The notes under the pieces were generated by a model, which saw nothing but the letters and a program-made list of their open reading frames with translations, was not told where the DNA came from and ran no database searches. From Rhododendron vialii (Eukaryota > Streptophyta > Magnoliopsida > Ericales > Ericaceae), in the NCBI RefSeq assembly GCF_030253575.1, contig NC_080566.1:11603501-11667500 (forward strand): DNA of 64,000 nt, in the 5' to 3' direction. Shown here in pieces: positions 55,259-63,981 of this stretch (the first letter of the stretch is position 1; each line of letters starts with the position of its first letter). A program made the translations under genes and the position numbers.

Positions 55259-55377
55259 GGGTGCGATCATACCAGCACTAATGCACCGGATCCCATCAGA
55301 ACTCCGCAGTTAAGCGTGCTTGGGCGAGAGTAGTACTAGGATGGGTGACCCCCTGGGAAGTCCTCGTGTTGCACCCC
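55259..55377 (+). rRNA. 5S rRNA: 5S ribosomal RNA gene, copy 136
   Basis: Consensus body; unit type S2, 407 bp. Confidence 0.97.
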
Positions 55378-55665
55378 TTTTTCGTTTTTGTACGAAATCC
55401 CTTCCCCGCCCCCCGTTCCCTTCTTTCATCCGGTCGCCGCAACTTCGGCTCATGCCGTCCGGATCTTCCCGGAGAGTTTTCGCAGCGATTTTTCCAGCTT
55501 CGAGCCAAAATAGCCCCGTCAGCGGGCACGTTCGGCCGCAGCCATCCCTCCAACGGGATACGGGGTCCGGCCGGCGAGACGTGGCCAAGAAAGCCAGAGA
55601 TAGAGCGAGCGGTGCCCGACGGGGCCGAAAAATGGACCAAAAGAATTGAAAGCGGAGTGCCTATC

Positions 55666-55784
55666 GGGTGCGATCATACCAGCACTAATGCACCGGATCC
55701 CATCAGAACTCCGCAGTTAAGCGTGCTTGGGCGAGAGTAGTACTAGGATGGGTGACCCCCTGGGAAGTCCTCGTGTTGCACCCC
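55666..55784 (+). rRNA. 5S rRNA: 5S ribosomal RNA gene, copy 137
   Basis: Consensus body; unit type L3 with T402 and tail CC, 411 bp, the first member of the distal lineage. Confidence 0.97.
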
Positions 55785-56076
55785 TTTTTCGTTTTTGTAC
55801 GAAATCCCTTCCCCGCCCCCCGTTCCCTTCTTTCATCCGGTCGCCGCAACTTCGGCTCATTCCGTCCGGATCTTCCCGGAGAGTTTTCGCTGCAGCGATT
55901 TTTCGAGCTGCGAGCCAAAATAGCCCCCTTCAGCGGGCACTCTCGGCCGTAGCCATCCCTCCAACGGGATACGGGGTCCGGCCGGCGAGACGTGGCCAAG
56001 AAAGCCAGAGATAGAGTGAGCCGTGCCCGACGGGGCCGAAAAATGGACCAAAAGAATTGAAAGCGGAGTGCCTATC

Positions 56077-56195
56077 GGGTGCGATCATACCAGCACTAAT
56101 GCACCGGATCCCATCAGAACTCCGCAGTTAAGCGTGCTTGGGCGAGAGTAGTACTAGGATGGGTGACCCCCTGGGAAGTCCTCGTGTTGCACCCC
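56077..56195 (+). rRNA. 5S rRNA: 5S ribosomal RNA gene, copy 138
   Basis: Consensus body; S2-like 407-bp unit with T250 and tail AC, like copy 129. Confidence 0.97.
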
Positions 56196-56483
56196 TTTTT
56201 CGTTTTTGTACGAAATCCCTTCCCCGCCCCCCGTTCCCTTCTTTCATCCGGTCGCCGCAACTTCGGCTCATTCCGTCCGGATCTTCCCGGAGAGTTTTCG
56301 CAGCGATTTTTCCAGCTTCGAGCCAAAATAGCCCCGTCAGCGGGCACGTTCGGCCGCAGCCATCCCTCCAACGGGATACGGGGTCCGGCCGGCGAGACGT
56401 GGCCAAGAAAGCCAGAGATAGAGCGAGCAGTGCCCGACGGGGCCGAAAAATGGACCAAAAGAATTGAAAGCGGAGTGCCTATC

Positions 56484-56602
56484 GGGTGCGATCATACCAG
56501 CACTAATGCACCGGATCCCATCAGAACTCCGCAGTTAAGCGTGCTTGGGCGAGAGTAGTACTAGGATGGGTGACCCCCTGGGAAGTCCTCGTGTTGCACC
56601 CC
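56484..56602 (+). rRNA. 5S rRNA: 5S ribosomal RNA gene, copy 139
   Basis: Consensus body; L4-like 411-bp unit with C,T at 291/296, like copy 130. Confidence 0.97.
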
Positions 56603-56894
56603 TTTTTCGTTTTTGTACGAAATCCCTTCCCCGCCCCCCGTTCCCTTCTTTCATCCGGTCGCCGCAACTTCGGCTCATTCCGTCCGGATCTTCCCGGAGA
56701 GTTTTCGCTGCAGCGATTTTTCCAGCTTCGAGCCAAAATAGCCCCCTTCAGCGGGCACTCTCGGCCGCAGCCATCCCTCCAACGGGATACGGGGTCCGGC
56801 CGGCGAGACGTGGCCAAGAAAGCCAGAGATAGAGCGAGCAGTGCCCGACGGGGCAGAAAAATGGACCAAAAGAATTGAAAGCGGAGTGCCTATC

Positions 56895-57013
56895 GGGTGC
56901 GATCATACCAGCACTAATGCACCGGATCCCATCAGAACTCCGCAGTTAAGCGTGCTTGGGCGAGAGTAGTACTAGGATGGGTGACCCCCTGGGAAGTCCT
57001 CGTGTTGCACCCC
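56895..57013 (+). rRNA. 5S rRNA: 5S ribosomal RNA gene, copy 140
   Basis: Consensus body; unit type S2, 407 bp, with the C-to-G marker at 57106. Confidence 0.97.
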
Positions 57014-57301
57014 TTTTTCGTTTTTGTACGAAATCCCTTCCCCGCCCCCCGTTCCCTTCTTTCATCCGGTCGCCGCAACTTCGGCTCATGCCGTCCGGAT
57101 CTTCCGGGAGAGTTTTCGCAGCGATTTTTCCAGCTTCGAGCCAAAATAGCCCCGTCAGCGGGCACGTTCGGCCGCAGCCATCCCTCCAACGGGATACGGG
57201 GTCCGGCCGGCGAGACGTGGCCAAGAAAGCCAGAGATAGAGCGAGCGGTGCCCGACGGGGCCGAAAAATGGACCAAAAGAATTGAAAGCGGAGTGCCTAT
57301 C

Positions 57302-57420
57302 GGGTGCGATCATACCAGCACTAATGCACCGGATCCCATCAGAACTCCGCAGTTAAGCGTGCTTGGGCGAGAGTAGTACTAGGATGGGTGACCCCCTGGG
57401 AAGTCCTCGTGTTGCACCCC
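57302..57420 (+). rRNA. 5S rRNA: 5S ribosomal RNA gene, copy 141
   Basis: Consensus body; unit type L3 with tail GC, 411 bp. Confidence 0.97.
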
Positions 57421-57712
57421 TTTTTCGTTTTTGTACGAAATCCCTTCCCCGCCCCCCGTTCCCTTCTTTCATCCGGTCGCCGCAACTTCGGCTCATTCCG
57501 TCCGGATCTTCCCGGAGAGTTTTCGCTGCAGCGATTTTTCGAGCTGCGAGCCAAAATAGCCCCCTTCAGCGGGCACTCTCGGCCGTAGCCATCCCTCCAA
57601 CGGGATACGGGGTCCGGCCGGCGAGACGTGGCCAAGAAAGCCAGAGATAGAGCGAGCGGTGCCCGACGGGGCCGAAAAATGGACCAAAAGAATTGAAAGC
57701 GGAGTGCCTATC

Positions 57713-57831
57713 GGGTGCGATCATACCAGCACTAATGCACCGGATCCCATCAGAACTCCGCAGTTAAGCGTGCTTGGGCGAGAGTAGTACTAGGATGGGT
57801 GACCCCCTGGGAAGTCCTCGTGTTGCACCCC
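57713..57831 (+). rRNA. 5S rRNA: 5S ribosomal RNA gene, copy 142
   Basis: Consensus body; L3-like 411-bp unit with C,T at 291/296 and tail AC. Confidence 0.97.
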
Positions 57832-58123
57832 TTTTTCGTTTTTGTACGAAATCCCTTCCCCGCCCCCCGTTCCCTTCTTTCATCCGGTCGCCGCAACTTC
57901 GGCTCATTCCGTCCGGATCTTCCCGGAGAGTTTTCGCTGCAGCGATTTTTCCAGCTTCGAGCCAAAATAGCCCCCTTCAGCGGGCACTCTCGGCCGTAGC
58001 CATCCCTCCAACGGGATACGGGGTCCGGCCGGCGAGACGTGGCCAAGAAAGCCAGAGATAGAGCGAGCAGTGCCCGACGGGGCCGAAAAATGGACCAAAA
58101 GAATTGAAAGCGGAGTGCCTATC

Positions 58124-58242
58124 GGGTGCGATCATACCAGCACTAATGCACCGGATCCCATCAGAACTCCGCAGTTAAGCGTGCTTGGGCGAGAGTAGTA
58201 CTAGGATGGGTGACCCCCTGGGAAGTCCTCGTGTTGCACCCC
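58124..58242 (+). rRNA. 5S rRNA: 5S ribosomal RNA gene, copy 143
   Basis: Consensus body. The only 408-bp unit: T250, A271, CTG absent as in S, C,T, but block q and T335 as in L, tail GC. Confidence 0.97.
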
Positions 58243-58531
58243 TTTTTCGTTTTTGTACGAAATCCCTTCCCCGCCCCCCGTTCCCTTCTTTCATCCGGTC
58301 GCCGCAACTTCGGCTCATTCCGTCCGGATCTTCCCGGAGAGTTTTCGCAGCGATTTTTCCAGCTTCGAGCCAAAATAGCCCCCTTCAGCGGGCACTCTCG
58401 GCCGTAGCCATCCCTCCAACGGGATACGGGGTCCGGCCGGCGAGACGTGGCCAAGAAAGCCAGAGATAGAGCGAGCGGTGCCCGACGGGGCCGAAAAATG
58501 GACCAAAAGAATTGAAAGCGGAGTGCCTATC

Positions 58532-58650
58532 GGGTGCGATCATACCAGCACTAATGCACCGGATCCCATCAGAACTCCGCAGTTAAGCGTGCTTGGGCGA
58601 GAGTAGTACTAGGATGGGTGACCCCCTTGGAAGTCCTCGTGTTGCACCCC
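58532..58650 (+). rRNA. 5S rRNA: 5S ribosomal RNA gene, copy 144 (G97T)
   Basis: Substitution G97T (58628) at the 3' edge of the C-box, shared only with copy 149. Unit type L3 with T402 and tail CC, 411 bp. Confidence 0.96.
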
Positions 58651-58942
58651 TTTTTCGTTTTTGTACGAAATCCCTTCCCCGCCCCCCGTTCCCTTCTTTC
58701 ATCCGGTCGCCGCAACTTCGGCTCATTCCGTCCGGATCTTCCCGGAGAGTTTTCGCTGCAGCGATTTTTCGAGCTGCGAGCCAAAATAGCCCCCTTCAGC
58801 GGGCACTCTCGGCCGTAGCCATCCCTCCAACGGGATACGGGGTCCGGCCGGCGAGACGTGGCCAAGAAAGCCAGAGATAGAGTGAGCCGTGCCCGACGGG
58901 GCCGAAAAATGGACCAAAAGAATTGAAAGCGGAGTGCCTATC

Positions 58943-59061
58943 GGGTGCGATCATACCAGCACTAATGCACCGGATCCCATCAGAACTCCGCAGTTAAGCG
59001 TGCTTGGGCGAGAGTAGTACTAGGATGGGTGACCCCCTGGGAAGTCCTCGTGTTGCACCCC
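58943..59061 (+). rRNA. 5S rRNA: 5S ribosomal RNA gene, copy 145
   Basis: Consensus body; unit type S3, 407 bp; S3 reappears here after a gap of about 22 kb. Confidence 0.97.
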
Positions 59062-59349
59062 TTTTTCGTTTTTGTACGAAATCCCTTCCCCGCCCCCCGT
59101 TCCCTTCTTTCATCCGGTCGCCGCAACTTCGGCTCATGCCGTCCGGATCTTCCCGGAGAGTTTTCGCAGCGATTTTTCGAGCTGCGAGCCAAAATAGCCC
59201 CGTCAGCGGGCACGTTCGGCCGCAGCCATCCCTCCAACGGGATACGGGGTCCGGCCGGCGAGACGTGGCCAAGAAAGCCAGAGATAGAGCGAGCGGTGCC
59301 CGACGGGGCCGAAAAATGGACCAAAAGAATTGAAAGCGGAGTGCCTATC

Positions 59350-59468
59350 GGGTGCGATCATACCAGCACTAATGCACCGGATCCCATCAGAACTCCGCAG
59401 TTAAGCGTGCTTGGGCGAGAGTAGTACTAGGATGGGTGACCCCCTGGGAAGTCCTCGTGTTGCACCCC
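59350..59468 (+). rRNA. 5S rRNA: 5S ribosomal RNA gene, copy 146
   Basis: Consensus body; unit type L3 with a private A at the 402 site (59701) and tail CA, 411 bp. Confidence 0.97.
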
Positions 59469-59760
59469 TTTTTCGTTTTTGTACGAAATCCCTTCCCCGC
59501 CCCCCGTTCCCTTCTTTCATCCGGTCGCCGCAACTTCGGCTCATTCCGTCCGGATCTTCCCGGAGAGTTTTCGCTGCAGCGATTTTTCGAGCTGCGAGCC
59601 AAAATAGCCCCCTTCAGCGGGCACTCTCGGCCGTAGCCATCCCTCCAACGGGATACGGGGTCCGGCCGGCGAGACGTGGCCAAGAAAGCCAGAGATAGAG
59701 AGAGCCGTGCCCGACGGGGCAGAAAAATGGACCAAAAGAATTGAAAGCGGAGTGCCTATC

Positions 59761-59879
59761 GGGTGCGATCATACCAGCACTAATGCACCGGATCCCATCA
59801 GAACTCCGCAGTTAAGCGTGCTTGGGCGAGAGTAGTACTAGGATGGGTGACCCCCTGGGAAGTCCTCGTGTTGCACCCC
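59761..59879 (+). rRNA. 5S rRNA: 5S ribosomal RNA gene, copy 147
   Basis: Consensus body; unit type L3 with T402 and tail CC, 411 bp. Confidence 0.97.
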
Positions 59880-60171
59880 TTTTTCGTTTTTGTACGAAAT
59901 CCCTTCCCCGCCCCCCGTTCCCTTCTTTCATCCGGTCGCCGCAACTTCGGCTCATTCCGTCCGGATCTTCCCGGAGAGTTTTCGCTGCAGCGATTTTTCG
60001 AGCTGCGAGCCAAAATAGCCCCCTTCAGCGGGCACTCTCGGCCGTAGCCATCCCTCCAACGGGATACGGGGTCCGGCCGGCGAGACGTGGCCAAGAAAGC
60101 CAGAGATAGAGTGAGCCGTGCCCGACGGGGCCGAAAAATGGACCAAAAGAATTGAAAGCGGAGTGCCTATC

Positions 60172-60290
60172 GGGTGCGATCATACCAGCACTAATGCACC
60201 GGATCCCATCAGAACTCCGCAGTTAAGCGTGCTTGGGCGAGAGTAGTACTAGGATGGGTGACCCCCTGGGAAGTCCTCGTGTTGCACCCC
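60172..60290 (+). rRNA. 5S rRNA: 5S ribosomal RNA gene, copy 148
   Basis: Consensus body; unit type S3, 407 bp. Confidence 0.97.
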
Positions 60291-60578
60291 TTTTTCGTTT
60301 TTGTACGAAATCCCTTCCCCGCCCCCCGTTCCCTTCTTTCATCCGGTCGCCGCAACTTCGGCTCATGCCGTCCGGATCTTCCCGGAGAGTTTTCGCAGCG
60401 ATTTTTCGAGCTGCGAGCCAAAATAGCCCCGTCAGCGGGCACGTTCGGCCGCAGCCATCCCTCCAACGGGATACGGGGTCCGGCCGGCGAGACGTGGCCA
60501 AGAAAGCCAGAGATAGAGCGAGCGGTGCCCGACGGGGCCGAAAAATGGACCAAAAGAATTGAAAGCGGAGTGCCTATC

Positions 60579-60697
60579 GGGTGCGATCATACCAGCACTA
60601 ATGCACCGGATCCCATCAGAACTCCGCAGTTAAGCGTGCTTGGGCGAGAGTAGTACTAGGATGGGTGACCCCCTTGGAAGTCCTCGTGTTGCACCCC
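60579..60697 (+). rRNA. 5S rRNA: 5S ribosomal RNA gene, copy 149 (G97T)
   Basis: Substitution G97T (60675), shared with copy 144, 2047 bp upstream. Unit type L3 with T402 and tail CC, 411 bp. Confidence 0.96.
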
Positions 60698-60989
60698 TTT
60701 TTCGTTTTTGTACGAAATCCCTTCCCCGCCCCCCGTTCCCTTCTTTCATCCGGTCGCCGCAACTTCGGCTCATTCCGTCCGGATCTTCCCGGAGAGTTTT
60801 CGCTGCAGCGATTTTTCGAGCTGCGAGCCAAAATAGCCCCCTTCAGCGGGCACTCTCGGCCGTAGCCATCCCTCCAACGGGATACGGGGTCCGGCCGGCG
60901 AGACGTGGCCAAGAAAGCCAGAGATAGAGTGAGCCGTGCCCGACGGGGCCGAAAAATGGACCAAAAGAATTGAAAGCGGAGTGCCTATC

Positions 60990-61108
60990 GGGTGCGATCA
61001 TACCAGCACTAATGCACCGGATCCCATCAGAACTCCGCAGTTAAGCGTGCTTGGGCGAGAGTAGTACTAGGATGGGTGACCCCCTGGGAAGTCCTCGTGT
61101 TGCACCCC
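60990..61108 (+). rRNA. 5S rRNA: 5S ribosomal RNA gene, copy 150
   Basis: Consensus body; unit type S3, 407 bp, the last S unit in the window. Confidence 0.97.
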
Positions 61109-61396
61109 TTTTTCGTTTTTGTACGAAATCCCTTCCCCGCCCCCCGTTCCCTTCTTTCATCCGGTCGCCGCAACTTCGGCTCATGCCGTCCGGATCTTCC
61201 CGGAGAGTTTTCGCAGCGATTTTTCGAGCTGCGAGCCAAAATAGCCCCGTCAGCGGGCACGTTCGGCCGCAGCCATCCCTCCAACGGGATACGGGGTCCG
61301 GCCGGCGAGACGTGGCCAAGAAAGCCAGAGATAGAGCGAGCGGTGCCCGACGGGGCCGAAAAATGGACCAAAAGAATTGAAAGCGGAGTGCCTATC

Positions 61397-61515
61397 GGGT
61401 GCGATCATACCAGCACTAATGCACCGGATCCCATCAGAACTCCGCAGTTAAGCGTGCTTGGGCGAGAGTAGTACTAGGATGGGTGACCCCCTGGGAAGTC
61501 CTCGTGTTGCACCCC
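61397..61515 (+). rRNA. 5S rRNA: 5S ribosomal RNA gene, copy 151
   Basis: Consensus body; unit type L3 with T402 and tail CA, 411 bp. Confidence 0.97.
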
Positions 61516-61807
61516 TTTTTCGTTTTTGTACGAAATCCCTTCCCCGCCCCCCGTTCCCTTCTTTCATCCGGTCGCCGCAACTTCGGCTCATTCCGTCCGG
61601 ATCTTCCCGGAGAGTTTTCGCTGCAGCGATTTTTCGAGCTGCGAGCCAAAATAGCCCCCTTCAGCGGGCACTCTCGGCCGTAGCCATCCCTCCAACGGGA
61701 TACGGGGTCCGGCCGGCGAGACGTGGCCAAGAAAGCCAGAGATAGAGTGAGCCGTGCCCGACGGGGCAGAAAAATGGACCAAAAGAATTGAAAGCGGAGT
61801 GCCTATC

Positions 61808-61926
61808 GGGTGCGATCATACCAGCACTAATGCACCGGATCCCATCAGAACTCCGCAGTTAAGCGTGCTTGGGCGAGAGTAGTACTAGGATGGGTGACCC
61901 CCTGGGAAGTCCTCGTATTGCACCCC
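61808..61926 (+). rRNA. 5S rRNA: 5S ribosomal RNA gene, copy 152 (G110A)
   Basis: Private substitution G110A (61917), next to the 3' strand of helix I and outside the promoter boxes. Unit type L3 with T402 and tail CC, 411 bp, with a private C-to-T at 61961 in the C-rich tract. Confidence 0.96.
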
Positions 61927-62218
61927 TTTTTCGTTTTTGTACGAAATCCCTTCCCCGCCCTCCGTTCCCTTCTTTCATCCGGTCGCCGCAACTTCGGCTC
62001 ATTCCGTCCGGATCTTCCCGGAGAGTTTTCGCTGCAGCGATTTTTCGAGCTGCGAGCCAAAATAGCCCCCTTCAGCGGGCACTCTCGGCCGTAGCCATCC
62101 CTCCAACGGGATACGGGGTCCGGCCGGCGAGACGTGGCCAAGAAAGCCAGAGATAGAGTGAGCCGTGCCCGACGGGGCCGAAAAATGGACCAAAAGAATT
62201 GAAAGCGGAGTGCCTATC

Positions 62219-62337
62219 GGGTGCGATCATACCAGCACTAATGCACCGGATCCCATCAGAACTCCGCAGTTAAGCGTGCTTGGGCGAGAGTAGTACTAGG
62301 ATGGGTGACCCCCTGGGAAGTCCTCGTGTTGCACCCC
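62219..62337 (+). rRNA. 5S rRNA: 5S ribosomal RNA gene, copy 153
   Basis: Consensus body; unit type L3 with T402 and tail CA, 411 bp, and a private G-to-T at 62498. Confidence 0.97.
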
Positions 62338-62629
62338 TTTTTCGTTTTTGTACGAAATCCCTTCCCCGCCCCCCGTTCCCTTCTTTCATCCGGTCGCCGC
62401 AACTTCGGCTCATTCCGTCCGGATCTTCCCGGAGAGTTTTCGCTGCAGCGATTTTTCGAGCTGCGAGCCAAAATAGCCCCCTTCAGCGGGCACTCTCTGC
62501 CGTAGCCATCCCTCCAACGGGATACGGGGTCCGGCCGGCGAGACGTGGCCAAGAAAGCCAGAGATAGAGTGAGCCGTGCCCGACGGGGCAGAAAAATGGA
62601 CCAAAAGAATTGAAAGCGGAGTGCCTATC

Positions 62630-62748
62630 GGGTGCGATCATACCAGCACTAATGCACCGGATCCCATCAGAACTCCGCAGTTAAGCGTGCTTGGGCGAGA
62701 GTAGTACTAGGATGGGTGACCCCCTGGGAAGTCCTCGTGTTGCACCCC
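62630..62748 (+). rRNA. 5S rRNA: 5S ribosomal RNA gene, copy 154
   Basis: Consensus body; unit type L3 with T402 and tail CC, 411 bp. Confidence 0.97.
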
Positions 62749-63040
62749 TTTTTCGTTTTTGTACGAAATCCCTTCCCCGCCCCCCGTTCCCTTCTTTCAT
62801 CCGGTCGCCGCAACTTCGGCTCATTCCGTCCGGATCTTCCCGGAGAGTTTTCGCTGCAGCGATTTTTCGAGCTGCGAGCCAAAATAGCCCCCTTCAGCGG
62901 GCACTCTCGGCCGTAGCCATCCCTCCAACGGGATACGGGGTCCGGCCGGCGAGACGTGGCCAAGAAAGCCAGAGATAGAGTGAGCCGTGCCCGACGGGGC
63001 CGAAAAATGGACCAAAAGAATTGAAAGCGGAGTGCCTATC

Positions 63041-63159
63041 GGGTGCGATCATACCAGCACTAATGCACCGGATCCCATCAGAACTCCGCAGTTAAGCGTG
63101 CTTGGGCGAGAGTAGTACTAGGATGGGTGACCCCCTGGGAAGTCCTCGTGTTGCACCCC
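63041..63159 (+). rRNA. 5S rRNA: 5S ribosomal RNA gene, copy 155
   Basis: Consensus body; unit type L3 with T402 and tail CC, 411 bp. Confidence 0.97.
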
Positions 63160-63451
63160 TTTTTCGTTTTTGTACGAAATCCCTTCCCCGCCCCCCGTTC
63201 CCTTCTTTCATCCGGTCGCCGCAACTTCGGCTCATTCCGTCCGGATCTTCCCGGAGAGTTTTCGCTGCAGCGATTTTTCGAGCTGCGAGCCAAAATAGCC
63301 CCCTTCAGCGGGCACTCTCGGCCGTAGCCATCCCTCCAACGGGATACGGGGTCCGGCCGGCGAGACGTGGCCAAGAAAGCCAGAGATAGAGTGAGCCGTG
63401 CCCGACGGGGCCGAAAAATGGACCAAAAGAATTGAAAGCGGAGTGCCTATC

Positions 63452-63570
63452 GGGTGCGATCATACCAGCACTAATGCACCGGATCCCATCAGAACTCCGC
63501 AGTTAAGCGTGCTTGGGCGAGAGTAGTACTAGGATGGGTGACCCCCTGGGAAGTCCTCGTGTTGCACCCC
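63452..63570 (+). rRNA. 5S rRNA: 5S ribosomal RNA gene, copy 156
   Basis: Consensus body; unit type L3 with T402 and tail CC, 411 bp. Confidence 0.97.
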
Positions 63571-63862
63571 TTTTTCGTTTTTGTACGAAATCCCTTCCCC
63601 GCCCCCCGTTCCCTTCTTTCATCCGGTCGCCGCAACTTCGGCTCATTCCGTCCGGATCTTCCCGGAGAGTTTTCGCTGCAGCGATTTTTCGAGCTGCGAG
63701 CCAAAATAGCCCCCTTCAGCGGGCACTCTCGGCCGTAGCCATCCCTCCAACGGGATACGGGGTCCGGCCGGCGAGACGTGGCCAAGAAAGCCAGAGATAG
63801 AGTGAGCCGTGCCCGACGGGGCCGAAAAATGGACCAAAAGAATTGAAAGCGGAGTGCCTATC

Positions 63863-63981
63863 GGGTGCGATCATACCAGCACTAATGCACCGGATCCCAT
63901 CAGAACTCCGCAGTTAAGCGTGCTTGGGCGAGAGTAGTACTAGGATGGGTGACCCCCTGGGAAGTCCTCGTGTTGCACCCC
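63863..63981 (+). rRNA. 5S rRNA: 5S ribosomal RNA gene, copy 157
   Basis: Consensus body, complete; the window ends 19 bases later inside its spacer, after the T5-CG-T5 terminator, so its unit type is unknown. Confidence 0.97.

Larger units (their letters stand above)
61397..63862 (+). repeat. Run of six consecutive L3 units with T402
   Basis: Units 151-156 are all 411 bp with T402 and C407; the first four alternate A and C at the 422 position. This is the longest run of one length class in the window. Confidence 0.85.

Noticed and set aside
58124-58531. Copy 143 as a pseudogene because of its odd unit length
   Set aside because: The length change is wholly in the spacer; the 119-nt gene matches the consensus.
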